A DNA stretch of 64,000 nt, taken from NCBI RefSeq assembly GCF_018829635.1, contig NZ_JAHKKG010000019.1, positions 1 through 64,000 of the forward strand, read 5' to 3'. The position numbers and the translations under genes are program-made. The DNA is from Paractinoplanes bogorensis (GTDB lineage: Bacteria; Actinomycetota; Actinomycetes; Mycobacteriales; Micromonosporaceae). Below the pieces are notes generated by a model. That model did not search any database and was not told the DNA's origin. It saw nothing but the letters and a program-made list of their open reading frames with translations. Positions 53,069-62,071 of the stretch are shown here, one piece after another (within the stretch, counting starts at the first letter, position 1; every line of letters begins with the position of its first letter).

Positions 53069-53588
53069 GACGTTTCCGTTCTTCTAGAACTCCACAGTCA
53101 TGGGTTAATGGCCGGCACCCGGCGGTGGGCGCGGCACATCCAACCACATCGGACCGGTAAAAGGTTCGAACCAGGAGTGTCGTGTCCCGTCACGGCTGGT
53201 CATGTCCACCCTAGGTGCGTTGTCGATCATACGATGGTTCGCGGCGCGGGTCGGCTGCTCCGCTTCATCTCCCTCTTTCCTGCAATTGTTTCGGGGAAGA
53301 ATGCGTTCTCCGAAAATTGGAAATGGAGAATGAGAAAGTGACGCACGGCAAAATTCGAAAGGACCGCCCCGCCCGGAAGCGGCACTCCGCGCGAGCAGAG
53401 AAGCGTCCGCGGACACGTCACGCGGGCCGGCCACCCCATGACTCCGGTGTCGTTGCCGGAATGGGTGGTCTGAGTGTTCCGAATCGGACTCCGAAGAGGC
53501 CCAACCCGGCGCGCGCCGCTGCCGAACCGGGGGTGCTTGCCGCAAGCTTCAACCACCGATCGCAACCTGCGGACGAAAGGAGCCCTCG
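53069..53588. other. Gene-poor, locally AT-richer intergenic region
   Basis: About 520 bp without a gene I can support. It should hold the promoter of the leftward precursor/HExxH operon and of the rightward gene at 53589. The segment 53250-53360 is clearly richer in A and T than its surroundings. It contains an interrupted inverted repeat, TTCTCC around 53310 and GGAGAA around 53325. Reading frames on both strands here have no credible start or codon pattern. Confidence 0.5.
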
Positions 53589-54695
53589 GTGGGCACTGCC
53601 AACGCTCGTACGGTGCATCTCCAGACCGCCGCGGCACGGCGTGGTCCTCGGAACGTGCAGCCGGGCCTCTACGCCTCCCGCACCGCACGTCCCGGTGACA
53701 GCCAGGCCGACCCGGGCCGCCGGCTTCGGGAGCTCGCCGCGGCCGGGCGACTGGCCGCCGCGGCTGCCGAGGGGAGTCCGGAGCGGGCCTCGCTCACGTC
53801 GGCGGCGTACACCCTGGTCTGGCCGATCGTTTTCTCCCGGGTGACCCGGCGGTTCGAGCGGCAGCGCGGCCACGCCGCGTGTGCGGCCGCGGTGACCAAT
53901 CTGGCCGACGAGTGCCTGGACCGGTTCCACGACGACGTCGAGGCCGTGGTCGAGGATCTGCTCGTGCACGCCGACCGGCCGGTCCGGCACGTCGAGGCCT
54001 GGGTCGCGACCCGGGTCAACGCGGCCACCATCAACGCGCACCGGCGGCGGCGCGGGGAGCGGGGGGCGTTGCAGCGTCCGCGGCTGCCGGGCTGGCTGGC
54101 CGACGGGCTGGGCGGGGACGCGTGGCTGACCGCGCTGGCCGTCGACATCCTGAACTGGGTGGGAGTGAGCGGTACGGCGGGTAGTGAGCTGTGGCCGGTG
54201 GAGGCGTGGGCGCAGGCCCGTGCGGCGTGCACAGGGGACTGGGCCGGCAGCGACCCGGCGGCGGTGCGGCGCGACATCGACCACGTGCTCGCGGTCATGC
54301 GGCGGCGCCCGCACTGGTATGCGTCGTTCGTGGAACGTCCGCTCGGCGCCAAGCAGGCTCCGGTGGTCGCGATGGCGACCGACCCGTACGGGGAACCGGT
54401 CGCCCCGCTGGGCCTGGGCGAACCCGACGACCGGGTCGAGTCGGAGCTGCGCCGGCTGGCCGCGGACGCCGTACGTGCGATCGGCGACCGCATCCACCGG
54501 GGCGAGCCGGCCGAGCCCGCGGTCGTCGAGGTCGTCCGCACGGTGTTCGGTGGCGTCTTCACCGGCACCCTCGACCAGGCCCCGCACGGCGGCGCCGACC
54601 CGCTCGGCGGGGTCACCGGCGCGCTGTCCGACCAGCGACGGGTCAACGCGATCGTGTCGGCCGCGCTGACCATCATCGAGGACAGTGACCGCTGA
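53589..54695 (+). CDS. Protein of unknown function, paralogue of the gene at 55933
   Basis: A 368-residue soluble protein. After about 45 residues it aligns along its length with the protein at 55933-56910: LRELAAAGRL, AYTLVWPIVFSRVTRR, RGHAACAAAVTNL, DDVEAVVEDLL, AWVATRVNAATINAHRRRRG, QRPR and HVLAVMRRRPHWY...VERPLG. The segment with the basic HRRRRG after a helix recalls region 2 of sigma factors, but I cannot assign the family. GTG 53589 is supported by AAAGGAG six bases upstream. It is convergent with the regulator-like gene at 54706. Confidence 0.7.
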   Translation: MGTANARTVHLQTAAARRGPRNVQPGLYASRTARPGDSQADPGRRLRELAAAGRLAAAAAEGSPERASLTSAAYTLVWPIVFSRVTRRFERQRGHAACAAAVTNLADECLDRFHDDVEAVVEDLLVHADRPVRHVEAWVATRVNAATINAHRRRRGERGALQRPRLPGWLADGLGGDAWLTALAVDILNWVGVSGTAGSELWPVEAWAQARAACTGDWAGSDPAAVRRDIDHVLAVMRRRPHWYASFVERPLGAKQAPVVAMATDPYGEPVAPLGLGEPDDRVESELRRLAADAVRAIGDRIHRGEPAEPAVVEVVRTVFGGVFTGTLDQAPHGGADPLGGVTGALSDQRRVNAIVSAALTIIEDSDR

Positions 54696-54705
54696 CGACG
54701 GCGGC

Positions 54706-55677
54706 TCAACGGTGTGACTCCATGCCGCTCTCTGACGGACAGAAACTCCAGGCCAACCCGTACGCGTGACCCTCGCGCAGCCCGTGGAACTCGCGGAACA
54801 CCTCCCCGTGCGCGGTCGGGGTGACCGCCGGGCGTTCCGGCGAGCGGGCGTCCATCTCCATGTAGGGGACCTCGTCGAGCAGCCACACCTCGTCCGGCAT
54901 GCGGTCGGCCGCGAACCGCACCCGTACGGTGCCGTAGTCGCACGGTGCGAGCGGCACGATCGCGTAGTGCGGGCTGGTCGGCTGGTCCTCCGGCAGGGTG
55001 ACGTGCAACCAGAACTCGTGCTTCTCGTCGCGTTCGAGCGGGCGCGGCAGGTCGAGAGTCAGCAGGCGGCTGCGTTCGAGGCGTTCGTTCTTCCGTACGC
55101 CGGCCCCGAACAGGGCGTTGACCACCGGTTCGCCGACGCCGGGCGGGGGTTCGGGGAAGCTGATCCGGATGACGACCTCGCGGAGTTCGCGGGTGGCCAC
55201 GATGGTACGGATCTCGTAGAGCTCCGGGGTCGGGGTGTCCAGCCGGTACAGCGAGCACAGCGACGACACCCGCCACCCCGAGCCGGCGGTGTCGACGTCG
55301 ATGGCGCGATCGTCCTCCCCGGCCGCCGCGGCGAGGGCGTTCAGGGCCTGGTCGGCCAGTCTCCGGGCGGTACGGGTGGAGACGCGCTGCAGCCGGGCCA
55401 GTTCGCCGATGCGGGCCCCGAGCGTCTGCAGCCCGAATTCCCGGCCGACCGCGAACGACACCAGGACGGCCTGGCCGTGATCCTTGGTCAGCGTGCCGGC
55501 CAGTTCGGTCAGCCAGGCCTGCACGACCGTCCGTGTCTTGGCGTCGTTCTCCCGTTTGAGCAGCCCGCACAGCGTCCGGATCCGGGGGCCGAGGTAGTCG
55601 TGCAGATTGCCGCGCTGGACGCCCTCACGGCTGCGGAGCGTCTTGAGTTCCTGAAAGAAGGCGGAGTCGGGGGCCAT
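54706..55677 (-). CDS. Regulator-like protein of unknown family
   Basis: A 323-residue protein. The N-terminal 120 residues are helical, with LGPRIRTLCGLLKRENDAKTR and an HTH-like LARLQRVSTRTARRLADQALNAL; the C-terminal half is beta-rich (VVIRISFPEPPPGVGEP, FWLHVTLPEDQ, YGTVRVRFAADRMPDEVW). AGGAG lies five bases before the ATG. It sits between two paralogous genes and is divergent from the second. I do not recognise the family; a DNA-binding regulator of its neighbours is a guess. Confidence 0.6.
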   Translation of the reverse strand: MAPDSAFFQELKTLRSREGVQRGNLHDYLGPRIRTLCGLLKRENDAKTRTVVQAWLTELAGTLTKDHGQAVLVSFAVGREFGLQTLGARIGELARLQRVSTRTARRLADQALNALAAAAGEDDRAIDVDTAGSGWRVSSLCSLYRLDTPTPELYEIRTIVATRELREVVIRISFPEPPPGVGEPVVNALFGAGVRKNERLERSRLLTLDLPRPLERDEKHEFWLHVTLPEDQPTSPHYAIVPLAPCDYGTVRVRFAADRMPDEVWLLDEVPYMEMDARSPERPAVTPTAHGEVFREFHGLREGHAYGLAWSFCPSESGMESHR

Positions 55678-55693
55678 GGAACTCCTAGCAGTA

Positions 55694-55717
55694 CTGTCTG
55701 TCGTCTACTAAAGACAG
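55694..55717. promoter_or_regulatory. Inverted repeat in a divergent promoter
   Basis: CTGTCT at 55694-55699 and AGACAG at 55712-55717 form an inverted repeat with a 12-bp spacer, 17 bp upstream of the regulator-like gene start on the minus strand. It could be an operator in the 255-bp region shared with the paralogue at 55933. Confidence 0.45.
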
Positions 55718-55932
55718 AACGTAGTGCACGTTGCTCTCTGTGGCGACCGTCCTGTAGGGAACCGGTCAGCGTGAGCTACCGAGGGTGACGGAATTTGCCA
55801 GACCGCTGGCCACAAAAAGGCCAGCGAAGGGCCTCGATCCGGGTAAATGCCTGGCCAGACTGGCAGGATGATCTGGGGGGCTACGATCACTCTGCGTCAC
55901 TTTGTGATGACAGTGCCACTGGAGTGCCGGTG

Positions 55933-56910
55933 GTGACAACGAGCAACGACGCTCGCTTGCGCGAGCTGGCCGGACGAGGACACCTCGGACGGCTCAACGA
56001 GGCCGAGCGCGAAAGGTTGCGCCCGGCCGCCTACGAACTGGCGTACCGCATCGTCTACGACGTGGTGATCCGCCGCGTCGCCCGGGGCCGGGGCCATCAC
56101 GCCTGCGCCGCCGGGCTGCACCGGATGCGGGAGTGCTGCCTCGACGGCTATTACGACGATCTCGAGGCGACCGTCGACCGGCTGCTCACCAGCACCGAGC
56201 GGATCGGTGACCTGGAGGCGTGGCTGGCCAAGCGGGCCAAGGGCGCGGCCATCGACGCCTACCGCCGCCGCCGGGGCGCGACCGGTGCCCCGCAACGCCC
56301 GCGGATGACCAAGGCGCTGTCGCGAGGGCTGGGGCACGATCCGTGGCTGTGCGACCTCGCGCTCAAGATCCTGGACTGGGTCGGCATCCCGGCCGGGCTC
56401 GGCGCCACGGTGTGGCCGGTGGACAGCTGGGCCGCCGACCGGGCCGCCCGCACCGGCGACCATCACGGCAGCACGCCGGCGCGGGTGGTGGCCGACGTGG
56501 ACCGGGTGCTCGGCGTGATGCGCCGGCGGCCGGACTGGTTCCACCGGCACGTCGAACGGCCGCTCGGCCGCAAGACGGCACCGGTCGGCGGGTGCCCCGG
56601 CGAGGGGCCGGGCGATCCGCGGCCGCTGCTGGCCGATCCGGGCGACGCCGACGAGGCGCGGGTGCGGGAACTGGCCGCGGCCGCCGTCGAGGCGATCCGG
56701 GCCGGGCTGGGGCGGGGCGAGGACGCCGCAGCCGCGGTGGAGACGGTTCTCTCCGAGTTGTTCCTGGGCGGCACCGGAGCCGACCAGATCGGCCGGATGC
56801 CGGGCCACGGAGAGGTCACGGAGCGGGTGTCAGTGCTGCTCGGTGACCGCGTCGCCTTCGCCGCCCTGGTCCAGCGGATCCTGCCGATCGTGGACGGGTC
56901 CGCCGGCTAG
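55933..56910 (+). CDS. Protein of unknown function, paralogue of the gene at 53589
   Basis: A 325-residue protein similar along its length to the 53589 product: LRELAGRGHLGRL, AYELAYRIVYDVVIRRV, GHHACAAGLHRM, YDDLEATVDRLL, AWLAKRAKGAAIDAYRRRRG, QRPRMTKAL and RVLGVMRRRPDWF...VERPLGRKTAPV. GTG 55933 is preferred because GGAG lies eight bases upstream; GTG 55924 or a start at 55795 would lengthen it. The shared RRRRG segment resembles sigma region 2 but there is no region 4. The 3' end overlaps a small gene on the other strand. Confidence 0.7.
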   Translation: MTTSNDARLRELAGRGHLGRLNEAERERLRPAAYELAYRIVYDVVIRRVARGRGHHACAAGLHRMRECCLDGYYDDLEATVDRLLTSTERIGDLEAWLAKRAKGAAIDAYRRRRGATGAPQRPRMTKALSRGLGHDPWLCDLALKILDWVGIPAGLGATVWPVDSWAADRAARTGDHHGSTPARVVADVDRVLGVMRRRPDWFHRHVERPLGRKTAPVGGCPGEGPGDPRPLLADPGDADEARVRELAAAAVEAIRAGLGRGEDAAAAVETVLSELFLGGTGADQIGRMPGHGEVTERVSVLLGDRVAFAALVQRILPIVDGSAG

Positions 56911-57081
56911 GGCCTCGAGTGCGCGGCGGCGGTCGGCGACCAGATCGCCGACCGCCGCCGCGTCGGTTCGCTCGAGGGCGTCGCGCAGAGCCTGCCGCAG
57001 TTCGTCCTCGAGGAGACGCTGCAACTGGTCCTGCTGCCCCGGCGTGAGTTCCATGACGCGGCCTACCCCGCCGCTCGGCAT
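56830..57081 (-). CDS. Small charged helical protein
   Basis: An 83-residue frame starting MPSGGVGRVMELTPGQQDQL and continuing as an amphipathic, Leu/Arg/Glu/Asp-rich helix. AAGGA seven bases before the ATG supports translation. The last 27 codons overlap the 3' end of the convergent paralogue gene. I do not recognise it; the overlap lowers confidence. Confidence 0.4.
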   Translation of the reverse strand: MPSGGVGRVMELTPGQQDQLQRLLEDELRQALRDALERTDAAAVGDLVADRRRALEALAGGPVHDRQDPLDQGGEGDAVTEQH

Positions 57082-57140
57082 CGCACATCCTTGATCATGT
57101 CCGGATTATTCACGGCCCCGCCCTTCTCGTCGACGACTCA

Positions 57141-57235
57141 CTCAGAACTGGCGGACGAGCTGAGAACTGGCGGACGAGCTCAGAACTGGGGGACGAGCTC
57201 AGAACAGGCGGACGAGCTCAGAACTGGCGGACGGG
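57141..57235. repeat. 19-bp tandem repeat abutting a truncated LacI gene
   Basis: Five copies of CTCAGAACTGGCGGACGAG with one or two changes each, starting at 57141, 57160, 57179, 57198 and 57217. The array ends four bases before the stop codon of the truncated LacI gene on the minus strand, so its expansion may mark the deletion point. Confidence 0.9.
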
Positions 57236-57238
57236 GAG

Positions 57239-57757
57239 TCAGGCGGCCGCGACCAGCCGATCGACGGCCAGTCGTCCCAACGTGTCGGCCGTCTCGAGAT
57301 CGATGTCGGCGGGCAGCTCGACCAGCACGCTGGGCCGCGACAGCCGAACCGGCCGCGGCGCGTTGGCCACCTCCATCGCCACGATCCCGTCGACCAGCGC
57401 GCTGTCGGCCACCCGCCGGAGCCCGTCCGCGGGCACCAGCAGCACGTCGTACCCGCAGGCCCGGGCCGCCTCGACCACCGCCGCCGCGAACCGCAGCACC
57501 GCCGTCACACTCACCTCCGAGCGCAGCGGCAGGGCGAGCGCGATGATGTGCGACCGGTTCCCGGCCAGTGCCCGCGCGCCCGCGTGCGGATGGAAGCCGA
57601 GCGCCCGCACACTCGCCAGCACCCGCGCCCGGGTCACGGCCGAGATCGCCCGTTTGCCGCTGAGCACGTAGGAGACCGTGCTGGCCGACACGCCGGCGTG
57701 CCGGGCGACATCGGCGATCGTGACCGGCGCGGGCTCACGACCGGAACGTGACCGCAC
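57239..57757 (-). pseudogene. C-terminally truncated LacI-family regulator
   Basis: Only 172 residues: an intact HTH (VTIADVARHAGVSASTVSYVL, about residues 12-32) and hinge, then the first half of the effector domain, ending in ADTLGRLAVDRLVAAA where a full LacI protein continues for another 160 residues or so. The stop is followed by a 19-bp tandem array and no further LacI coding is visible in any frame. The GTG start overlaps the GH3 stop, so it is co-expressed with GH3. It may still bind the palindromes upstream of GH3 but should be unable to sense its sugar normally. Confidence 0.75.
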
Positions 57758-60482
57758 TGACCCGGCTGCCCGCGTCCATGGCCAGATACAGATCGTGGAC
57801 GCCCTCCACTCCGGGCACGCTCACCGTCTCGCCCGGCGGGACCAGAGCGAAATCGATTTCGCCGTACGGGTCGTCGAGCCGCAGAGCGACCGGCGGGCCG
57901 GACCCGTCGACGGACACCGCCCGTACGCGGGAAAGGTCGGTGCCGTTGAAACAACACCAGGCGCCGTCCTCGGTCGCCCGCACCGCCTCACCCCGCACCG
58001 GATCGCCCGTGGCCACCAGCGTGATCCCGCTGTACTCGTCGTGGTCGCCGGCCCGGATCGTGCTGTCCACCGCCCGCCGCGCCCCGATCCGCCGCCCCCG
58101 CACGGGCAGGGTGCCGGTGAGCCGGATGTCGCTGGCCGAACGCCCGACCAGGATCTTGTGCCGGGCCGTCTCGACCACGAACCGGTTGGACGTCACGTCC
58201 CAGAACGCCAGCTCGGCCACGTCGAGGGTCAGGCGGACGAGACGCGACTCGCCGGGCTCGAGGCCCACCTTGCCGAACGCCCGCAGGCGCCGCAACGGCT
58301 GCTTGACCCGGGACACCTGCTGGTGGGTGTAGAGCTGGACGACCTCGGTGCCGGCCCGCCGCCCGGTGTTGGTCACCCAGACGGTCACCGTGACCTGGTC
58401 GCCGGCCGCCGCCGTGGCGTGCGAGATGTCGAGATTCGAGTAGTCGAACGAAGCGTACGAGAGGCCGTGCCCGAAGGGATAGAGCGGCGTGCCCCGGTAG
58501 TACTGGTAGGTCGCGTCGTTGGTGATGATGTCGTAGTCGAGGATGTCCGGCAGTTCGCACGCGCTGCGGTACCAGGTCTGGGTGAGCCGCCCGCCCGGGT
58601 CGGCCCGCCCGGTGAGCACATCGGCCAGGGCGTGGCCGAGTTCCTGCCCGGCGTGCGACATCCACAGCACGGCCGGCAGGTGGGTGTCGGCCCAGCCGAT
58701 CGCGTAGGGGTAGCTCGAGACCAGCACCAGCGCGGTGTTCCGGTTGGCCGCGTAGACCTCGCGCAGCAGCCGGTCGTGGGCCGACGGGAGTTCGAGGTCG
58801 GCCCGGTCCTCGGTCTCGCGCCCGTTGACCAGCGGGTGGTTGCCGATCACGACGATCACCGCGTCGGCCGTGGCGGCCAGGTCGGCCGCGTCCGAGGCGC
58901 CGTCGACGATCGTCTCCATGGTGAACCGGGCCGCGCGCGGGCCCAGCGTCAGTTGCGCCGTCACCGCGCCGCGGTCGGGATTGCCGGGGGAGCTGTGCGT
59001 CCGCAGGGCCACCGAGCCGTCCGGACGGCGGTCGATCCGGAACATCTCGTGGACGACCCAGTCCGAGGGGCCTGCGGAATCGGCGACGAGCTTTCCCTCG
59101 TACGCGCGAAGGAACTTGCCGTTGATCGTCGATCGCAGGGTGACGACTCCGCCACCCCAGTCGAACACGTCGAACGCCGCCGGCTCGGGACTCAGCCGCA
59201 GGCCGTGCTCGTCGGCGGCCAGATGGAGCGCTCCCAAGGTGAGCACGACGCGATCGGCGCCCTCGGCGTGCACCACCTCCGGCAGCACTTCGGCCAGGCC
59301 GGCGCGGGCGGTGACCGCGTACGGGAGGGTGCCGCTGTACCAGTCGGTGAAGACGCGGTCGGCGTGCGGCCCGACGACGGCGACCGTGCGATGGCGGGCC
59401 GGGTCGAGCGGGAGCAGGCAGCATTCCGACTTGAGCAGCGTGATCGAGGCGCGCGCCGCTTCCTTGGCCAGTCCTCTGTGCGCTTCTTCGTCGATCTTTG
59501 TTTCCCCGTACGGATTCTGGCCGCTCGAATCGAACTCGCCGAGCCGGACGCGCATGGTCAGCGCCCGGCGCACCGCCCGATCGACGTCCTCCTCCTTGAT
59601 CAGTTCGCGCCGCAGGGCCTCGGTGATCCGCTCGACGGTGACCTCGGTGCGCTGATCGGCGTCGGTGAAGCTGTCGATGCCCGCGCGCAGGGCGGCCGCG
59701 TGGCTCTCGGCGTGGTCGGCGAACCAGGCCTGCTGCATCGGATCGGCCAGATTGGTCGGGGCGTAGGCGTCGGAAACCACGAAGATCTCGTCCCCGGTCC
59801 ACGTCCGCAGTTCGTCCTCGAGATAGGGGGTGACGTGCGCCGGACGGCCGTTGACCAGGTTGTACGACGCCATCACGGCCACCGCCGAACCGCGCTCGAT
59901 CGCCGGGCGGTAGGCGGGCAGTTCGTACTCGTGCAGCACCCGCGGGCTCAGGTTGCTCGACGTGAGGCAGCGGTCGGTCTCGTTGTTGTAGCCGAGGAAG
60001 TGCTTGAGGGTCGGCGCCGTCCGCAGCACCCGGGGGTGGTCGCCGGCCAGGCCCCGCGCGTACGCGTCGCCCATCAGGCCGCTGAGCAGCGGGTCTTCGG
60101 CGTAGCCCTCCTCGTTTCGCCCCCACCGCGGATCGCGCAGCGGGTTGACCACCGGCGCCCAGACGTTGAGGCCGCACCGGCCCTGTTGATGGAGGGCTCG
60201 CACCTGGTCGCTAGTGGCCGCGCCGACCCGCTTCAGCAGGTCGAGGTCCCAACTGGTGGCCAGACCGATCGCCTGGGGGAAGACGGTCGCCTCGCCCAGC
60301 CAGGCGACGCCGTGCAGGCCCTCGGTGCCGGTGCGGAAGGCAGCGATCCCGAGCCGGTCGATCGCGGGCTGGTGCTGGTGGAGCATCGCCACCTTCTCGG
60401 GCAGCGTGAGCCGGGCCAGAAGGTCGTCGACGCGCTCGGTGAGGGGTGCGTCGTGCCGGCGGAACAGCGGTGTCTCACTCAT
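57735..60482 (-). CDS. GH3 beta-glycosidase with inserted beta-trefoil-like domain
   Basis: A 915-residue cytoplasmic family 3 glycoside hydrolase. The catalytic domain includes GRNEEGYAEDPLL, KHFLGYNNETDR and the nucleophile Asp238 in FVVSDAYAP. Residues about 410-525 are an insert resembling a fascin-like beta-trefoil (VVTLRSTINGKFLRAYEGKLVADS ... HEMFRIDRR), possibly carbohydrate-binding, where other GH3 enzymes carry PA14. The second alpha/beta domain and fibronectin-III-like end follow (VTVTVWVTNTGRRAGTEVVQLY). ATG 60482; two palindromic operators lie just upstream and a truncated LacI gene downstream. Confidence 0.88.
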   Translation of the reverse strand: MSETPLFRRHDAPLTERVDDLLARLTLPEKVAMLHQHQPAIDRLGIAAFRTGTEGLHGVAWLGEATVFPQAIGLATSWDLDLLKRVGAATSDQVRALHQQGRCGLNVWAPVVNPLRDPRWGRNEEGYAEDPLLSGLMGDAYARGLAGDHPRVLRTAPTLKHFLGYNNETDRCLTSSNLSPRVLHEYELPAYRPAIERGSAVAVMASYNLVNGRPAHVTPYLEDELRTWTGDEIFVVSDAYAPTNLADPMQQAWFADHAESHAAALRAGIDSFTDADQRTEVTVERITEALRRELIKEEDVDRAVRRALTMRVRLGEFDSSGQNPYGETKIDEEAHRGLAKEAARASITLLKSECCLLPLDPARHRTVAVVGPHADRVFTDWYSGTLPYAVTARAGLAEVLPEVVHAEGADRVVLTLGALHLAADEHGLRLSPEPAAFDVFDWGGGVVTLRSTINGKFLRAYEGKLVADSAGPSDWVVHEMFRIDRRPDGSVALRTHSSPGNPDRGAVTAQLTLGPRAARFTMETIVDGASDAADLAATADAVIVVIGNHPLVNGRETEDRADLELPSAHDRLLREVYAANRNTALVLVSSYPYAIGWADTHLPAVLWMSHAGQELGHALADVLTGRADPGGRLTQTWYRSACELPDILDYDIITNDATYQYYRGTPLYPFGHGLSYASFDYSNLDISHATAAAGDQVTVTVWVTNTGRRAGTEVVQLYTHQQVSRVKQPLRRLRAFGKVGLEPGESRLVRLTLDVAELAFWDVTSNRFVVETARHKILVGRSASDIRLTGTLPVRGRRIGARRAVDSTIRAGDHDEYSGITLVATGDPVRGEAVRATEDGAWCCFNGTDLSRVRAVSVDGSGPPVALRLDDPYGEIDFALVPPGETVSVPGVEGVHDLYLAMDAGSRVSAVTFRS

Positions 60483-60507
60483 GCGGGGTCACATCCGTGG
60501 GCTGTCG

Positions 60508-60567
60508 TCGAAGCGCTTCAACGGCGTCCACGAGACGGGCTTGCCGTCCGCCTTCGAAGCGCTTCGA
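60508..60567. promoter_or_regulatory. Two LacI-type operators upstream of GH3
   Basis: TCGAAGCGCTTCAA at 60508-60521 and the perfect palindrome TCGAAGCGCTTCGA at 60554-60567 are 46 bp apart centre to centre. They share the GAAGCGCTTC core with the central CpG of LacI operators, and start 26 bp before the GH3 ATG on the minus strand. Confidence 0.75.
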
Positions 60568-60796
60568 CACGGGGGTGGCGTTCATGTCGTCCGTGTTTCA
60601 GCTGATTGACGAACTGTCTACCCGAGCGGCGCCGGGCCCGTCAAGAGATCATCCTCGATCCCCGGCTGGACGTCCTTCTGCCGCCGTGAGCTATGTGGAG
60701 TTGTCTCAGTGCTCCGCTGTGCGCACCGGGTGGAGCCCGGGCTCGGGCGGATCCGCATCCCGGTGACCGGCGTCGAGCGTGCGCAGGGTCATGCGG

Positions 60797-61969
60797 TCAT
60801 CGTGCCAGCGGCGGCGGCAGTGTGCCCGCGTCGATCGCGTCCAGCACCCGGGTCGCCCCGCCGGCCGCGGCCGCGCTCGTGTCGAGGGCCGAGGCGACGA
60901 TGCGGGTGCCGCCGCAGTCGGCTGCGACCGAGCGCGCCTCCAGTTCCGCGGTGGCGGGCGGGATCAGCCACGGTGACAGCACGGCGAAGTGCCCGCCCAG
61001 GGCCACGCAGGCCGGGTTGACCAGGTTGGCCAGCAGCGAGATGGCGTGCCCGAGGTGGCGGCCCACGTCGGTCAGCGCGGCCAGCACCCGCTCGTCGCCC
61101 GCCTTGGCCAGCCGGTGGATCTCGTCGAGGTGGGGTCCGAACTCCGAGGGGGAGAGGGTGGCGTCGGGCAGGGCGCGGCGGATGACGGCACCCAGTCCCG
61201 CGTACGCCTCCAGGCAGCCCCGCCGCCCGCACGAGCAGACCGGGCCGGCCGGGTCGAGCGGCAAGTGCCCGAACTCGCCCGCGAACCCGCGTGTGCCGCG
61301 CAGCAGCCGGCCGTCGCTGATGATGCCGGCCCCGATACTCGTGCCACCGGTGACATAGGCCAGGTCGGCCGTCTGTGGCGAGGCGCCCAGGCGTTGTTCG
61401 GCCAGGACGGCCAGGTTGGCGTCGTTCTCGACCAGCAGCGGGTAGGCGGGTTCGCCGAGGGCGGCCGCCAGCGACTTGGCGAAGCCGGGTTCGACCAGCC
61501 CGGGCACGGCGACGGTCAGGCCGAGCACCTGGCGGCCCTCGCGTTCCAGTTTGCCGACGGCGCGCCGGGCGAGCGCGGCCAAAGATGCGACGGCCTGGCC
61601 GGTGAACGCGCGGCGCCACGACAGCAGCCGTTCGCCGGCCAGGTCGAGGGCGACGGCGGTCAGGTAGTCGGTGTTGATCTCCAGCCCCACCGCCGCGTAC
61701 GGGGAACCGTCCAGAACCAGCATCGTGGCCGGGCGGCCGATCCGGTTTTCGGTCATCCCGATCTCGCGGACCAGGCGCCGGTCGATCAGGTCGGTGACCA
61801 GCGACGACACGGTTGCCTTGTTGAGGCCGGTGGTGGCCGCGATGTCGGCCCGCGAGCAGGGCGCCTCGGTCCGCAGATGTCGCAGCACGACGGCCAGGTT
61901 GGTCGCCCGGACGTCGGCGAAGTCGGCCGGTTGCGGACCGCTGTCCCTAGTGATCACCAACGCCCCCAC
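60797..61969 (-). CDS. ROK-family transcriptional regulator
   Basis: A 390-residue ROK repressor: N-terminal winged HTH (CSRADIAATTGLNKATVSSLVTDLI, about residues 38-62) and a ROK sugar-kinase-like domain with VGLEINTDYL, the GTSIGAGIISDGRLLRG loop, GEFGHLPLD and the zinc cluster CSCGRRGCLEAYAG. It is divergent from a sugar ABC importer; an inverted repeat lies between them, so it probably controls that importer in response to a sugar ligand. Confidence 0.9.
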   Translation of the reverse strand: MGALVITRDSGPQPADFADVRATNLAVVLRHLRTEAPCSRADIAATTGLNKATVSSLVTDLIDRRLVREIGMTENRIGRPATMLVLDGSPYAAVGLEINTDYLTAVALDLAGERLLSWRRAFTGQAVASLAALARRAVGKLEREGRQVLGLTVAVPGLVEPGFAKSLAAALGEPAYPLLVENDANLAVLAEQRLGASPQTADLAYVTGGTSIGAGIISDGRLLRGTRGFAGEFGHLPLDPAGPVCSCGRRGCLEAYAGLGAVIRRALPDATLSPSEFGPHLDEIHRLAKAGDERVLAALTDVGRHLGHAISLLANLVNPACVALGGHFAVLSPWLIPPATAELEARSVAADCGGTRIVASALDTSAAAAGGATRVLDAIDAGTLPPPLAR

Positions 61970-62021
61970 TCACCCCCGCAGCCTACGGCACCAGCCGCTC
62001 CCGGGGCTTGTGGCCCCGGCG

Positions 62022-62046
62022 TTAGTTCGTTTACCGTCCCAACTAA
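62022..62046. promoter_or_regulatory. Putative ROK operator
   Basis: TTAGTT at 62022-62027 and AACTAA at 62041-62046 form an inverted repeat with a 13-bp spacer, the AT-rich arms with GC-rich centre expected for NagC/Mlc-like ROK sites. It lies between the divergent ROK gene and the binding-protein gene. Confidence 0.6.
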
Positions 62047-62071
62047 AGATTACCCGAGACGGAGCGAGACA

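Noticed and set aside
53105-53180. Possible tRNA (GGTTCGAACC stretch)
   Set aside because: No five-base T-stem around the loop, no acceptor stem pairing and no anticodon arm; it is an isolated palindrome.
53227-53688. Leftward 153-codon frame antisense to the 53589 gene start
   Set aside because: Codon use and composition are not protein-like, and it overlaps the well-supported start of the rightward gene.
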